The translations under genes and the position numbers were made by a program. Positions 40,068 through 41,627 of a DNA stretch of 41,627 nt are shown piece by piece. Position 1 is the stretch's first letter, and the number at the start of each line of letters is the position of its first letter. This DNA is from JANMZR01 sp040385875 (GTDB lineage: Bacteria > Bacteroidota > Bacteroidia > Cytophagales > Spirosomataceae): the NCBI GenBank assembly GCA_040385875.1, contig JAZKGO010000047.1:1-41627 (forward strand), written 5' to 3'. Below the pieces are notes generated by a model that made no database searches, was not told the origin of the DNA, and saw only the letters and a list, made by a program, of their open reading frames with translations.

Positions 40068-41627
40068 TCAAAAGACTTTTTCACCACCCAGAAATGTACT
40101 TAAGACTTTCACATTTCTTAGTTTTTTCTGATCAATTTTCATTAAATCAGCCTCTAATAGTACGAAGTCGGCCATTTTGCCTACTTCAATACTGCCTCTT
40201 TCTTTTTCTTCAAAATTGGCATAAGCCGCCCAAATAGTCATAGCCTTTAAAGCTTGTTGCCTCGTGATAACGTTTTCCATTTGAAAGCCATCAGTAGGAA
40301 AGTTTTTGGCATCTTGCCGAGCTACAGCCGAATGAAAGCCAAATAAAGGATTGACCGCCTCTACTGGAAAATCACTCCCGTTTGCCAATAGACCATTTTG
40401 TTCGAGTAAGTCTTTGAAGCCATAAGCCGTTTTTAGTCTTTCGGCACCTAATCGGTCGCCAGCCCAATACATATCTGAAGTAGCGTGTGTGGTTTGTATG
40501 GAAGGGATTATTGAATATTTGCCAAATTTGGGTAGATCCACTTTGGTTACTATCTGGGCATGTTCAATTCGCCAGCGACGGTCGTTTTTGCCTTTCAAGT
40601 TTTTGCCATAAATATCCAAAATCAACCGATTGGTGGAATCCCCAATACAATGGGTGTTGGCCTGAAAATCAGAGTTATATATCCTGGAAATATTTTGATC
40701 AAGCACAGTATAGGAGCTCAATAAAAAGCCTTCAGTAGGGCTGTCGGAATAGGGTTCTAACAAACAGGCTCCACGAGAGCCTAAGGCTCCATCACCCACA
40801 ATTTTAAATGACCGTACATTGAGTCGCTCTGTTTTGTAAACACCTTTTTTGAGATAATAGTCAAGGTTTTCAACACTCATCCTTATCATCGCATAATCCC
40901 TGATTTTCAATTGATTGGCCTTATTCAGCTCGTCCAGAAGCTCAATTTCTAATGTGTTAATACCCGCATCAGAAATAGTAGTAAGCCCTAATTTGAAGCA
41001 TTCTTTTTGAGCCGCCAATAGCATTTTTGTTAATTCAGCTTTGGTAGGTTTTGGAAAAACTTGCCTCGCCAAGCGCATCGCATTATCTACTAAAATCCCT
41101 GTTGGTTCTCCATTTTTTAATTCTACCAAACCACCGTCAACTTTAGTGTTGGAAGTTATTTCTGCTAATTTTAAAGCCTCAGAATTCAAAATCATTGCAT
41201 GGCCGTCCACTCTTACCAATGCAACGGGCTTTTTAGGGAAGGCTTTATCCAATAATTCTTTACTGGGGAATTGTTTTACGGCCCAATCATTTTGATCCCA
41301 GCCCCTACCCATAATCCATTTAGAATCAGGATGTTGTGCATTAAAAAGTTTTAAGCGTTGAATAATTTCATTAAATGATTTAGTGCCAACTAGATCGGCC
41401 TGCCATAAGGTTTGGGCATAATTGAAAAAATGACTGTGGGGGTCGTAAAAACCCGGATAAATGGGTTTGGCTTTTGCATCAATGATTTTTTTGGAACTAT
41501 ACTTTTTTAAGATATCGACACTTTTGCCAATTCCTAAAAACAAACCATTTTTTACAGCAAAAGCTTGAGCCGTTTTAAAATCATTATCAACCGTATAAAC
41601 GATTGCATTATGCACAATCAAATCGAC
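40068..41627 (-). CDS. Amidohydrolase family protein (YtcJ-like), 5' end cut by window
   Basis: Metal-dependent hydrolase of the amidohydrolase_3 type. The frame is open to the last base (VDLIVHNAIVYT), so the start and any signal peptide lie outside the window. Visible metal and active-site segments include YPGFYDPHSHFF, a GRGWDQNDW block, VRVDGHAMIL, GDGALGSRGACL, NTHCIGD, RIEHAQIV and GSDFPVEAVNP, with KMADFVLLE near the C-terminus. At about 520 visible residues it is nearly full length. The substrate is unknown; relatives act on N-formyl or N-acyl compounds. The gene ends at the palindrome. Confidence 0.9.
   Translation of the reverse strand, partial: VDLIVHNAIVYTVDNDFKTAQAFAVKNGLFLGIGKSVDILKKYSSKKIIDAKAKPIYPGFYDPHSHFFNYAQTLWQADLVGTKSFNEIIQRLKLFNAQHPDSKWIMGRGWDQNDWAVKQFPSKELLDKAFPKKPVALVRVDGHAMILNSEALKLAEITSNTKVDGGLVELKNGEPTGILVDNAMRLARQVFPKPTKAELTKMLLAAQKECFKLGLTTISDAGINTLEIELLDELNKANQLKIRDYAMIRMSVENLDYYLKKGVYKTERLNVRSFKIVGDGALGSRGACLLEPYSDSPTEGFLLSSYTVLDQNISRIYNSDFQANTHCIGDSTNRLILDIYGKNLKGKNDRRWRIEHAQIVTKVDLPKFGKYSIIPSIQTTHATSDMYWAGDRLGAERLKTAYGFKDLLEQNGLLANGSDFPVEAVNPLFGFHSAVARQDAKNFPTDGFQMENVITRQQALKAMTIWAAYANFEEKERGSIEVGKMADFVLLEADLMKIDQKKLRNVKVLSTFLGGEKVF

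Noticed and set aside
1..41627. CRISPR array, tRNA, rRNA, insertion sequence or prophage
   Set aside because: No regularly spaced repeats, cloverleaf sequences, transposase or phage genes were seen; REP-like palindromes are the only repeats.

Overview
The window looks like a draft-assembly contig from a Bacteroidota bacterium, most likely of the Cytophagales/Cytophagia type. The reasons are low GC, weak or absent Shine-Dalgarno sequences, several close matches to the Bacteroidota promoter (TTTG, about 19 nt, TAnnTTTG), the rpmG-DUF4295-ftsY cluster, FKBP-type lipoproteins in tandem, and Bacteroidota-style DnaE-like/DinB/S24-repressor genes. Five runs of exactly 100 N interrupt genes. Reading frames and family lengths on either side show that these are placeholders, not true 100-bp distances.

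Layout. 1-1366 (+): 3' part of an isochorismate synthase overlapping a lone nuoC. 1375-5000 (-): rdgB, two FKBP lipoproteins, and a DHH phosphoesterase. 5134-6477 (+): ndk with a clear promoter and terminator, then a HupE/UreJ-like membrane protein. 6508-12189 (+): an ethanolamine permease, glutamine-synthetase-like ligase, iron-type alcohol dehydrogenase, gamma-glutamyl hydrolase and aldehyde dehydrogenase, which together read as a gamma-glutamylation route from ethanolamine to glycine. 12193-12717 (-): NUDIX hydrolase. 12845-17754: a mutagenesis-type module of a DnaE-like polymerase overlapping a DinB polymerase (-), divergent from an XRE/S24 repressor (+). Three copies of an ACAAAAnnnAGTCA repeat lie between the divergent genes. 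17864-21644 (-): tatC, ftsY, DUF4295, rpmG, recF. 21651-27127 (+): pdhA, a TPR protein, ribH, a VapBC-like toxin-antitoxin pair, lysC and serS. 27153-32090 (-): YfcC-type permease, S9 peptidase, M20 peptidase. 32491-33989: CDP-alcohol phosphatidyltransferase (+) convergent with a radical SAM protein (-). 33998-36178 (-): two tandem paralogous lipoproteins of unknown function. 36473-37058 (-): remnants of an alpha/beta hydrolase and a serine hydrolase joined at a palindrome. 37072-41627 (-): a 7-TM protein, a Tat-exported DsrE-like protein, a sterol-desaturase-like hydroxylase, and an amidohydrolase cut by the window edge.

The two most notable systems are these. (1) The gamma-glutamyl-ethanolamine operon has an alcohol dehydrogenase where the putrescine (Puu) pathway has an amine oxidase, so the order of chemistry points to an amino alcohol and to glycine plus glutamate as products. 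(2) The DnaE-like/DinB/S24 module has a polymerase that appears to lack both an intact PHP metal site and the third catalytic aspartate, a repressor with a serine/lysine dyad but no Ala-Gly cleavage site, and a new candidate operator repeat. Smaller points include REP-like palindromes at 9083, 30692 and 40025, a terminator-like hairpin just before ribH, and the chimeric pseudogene at about 36700.
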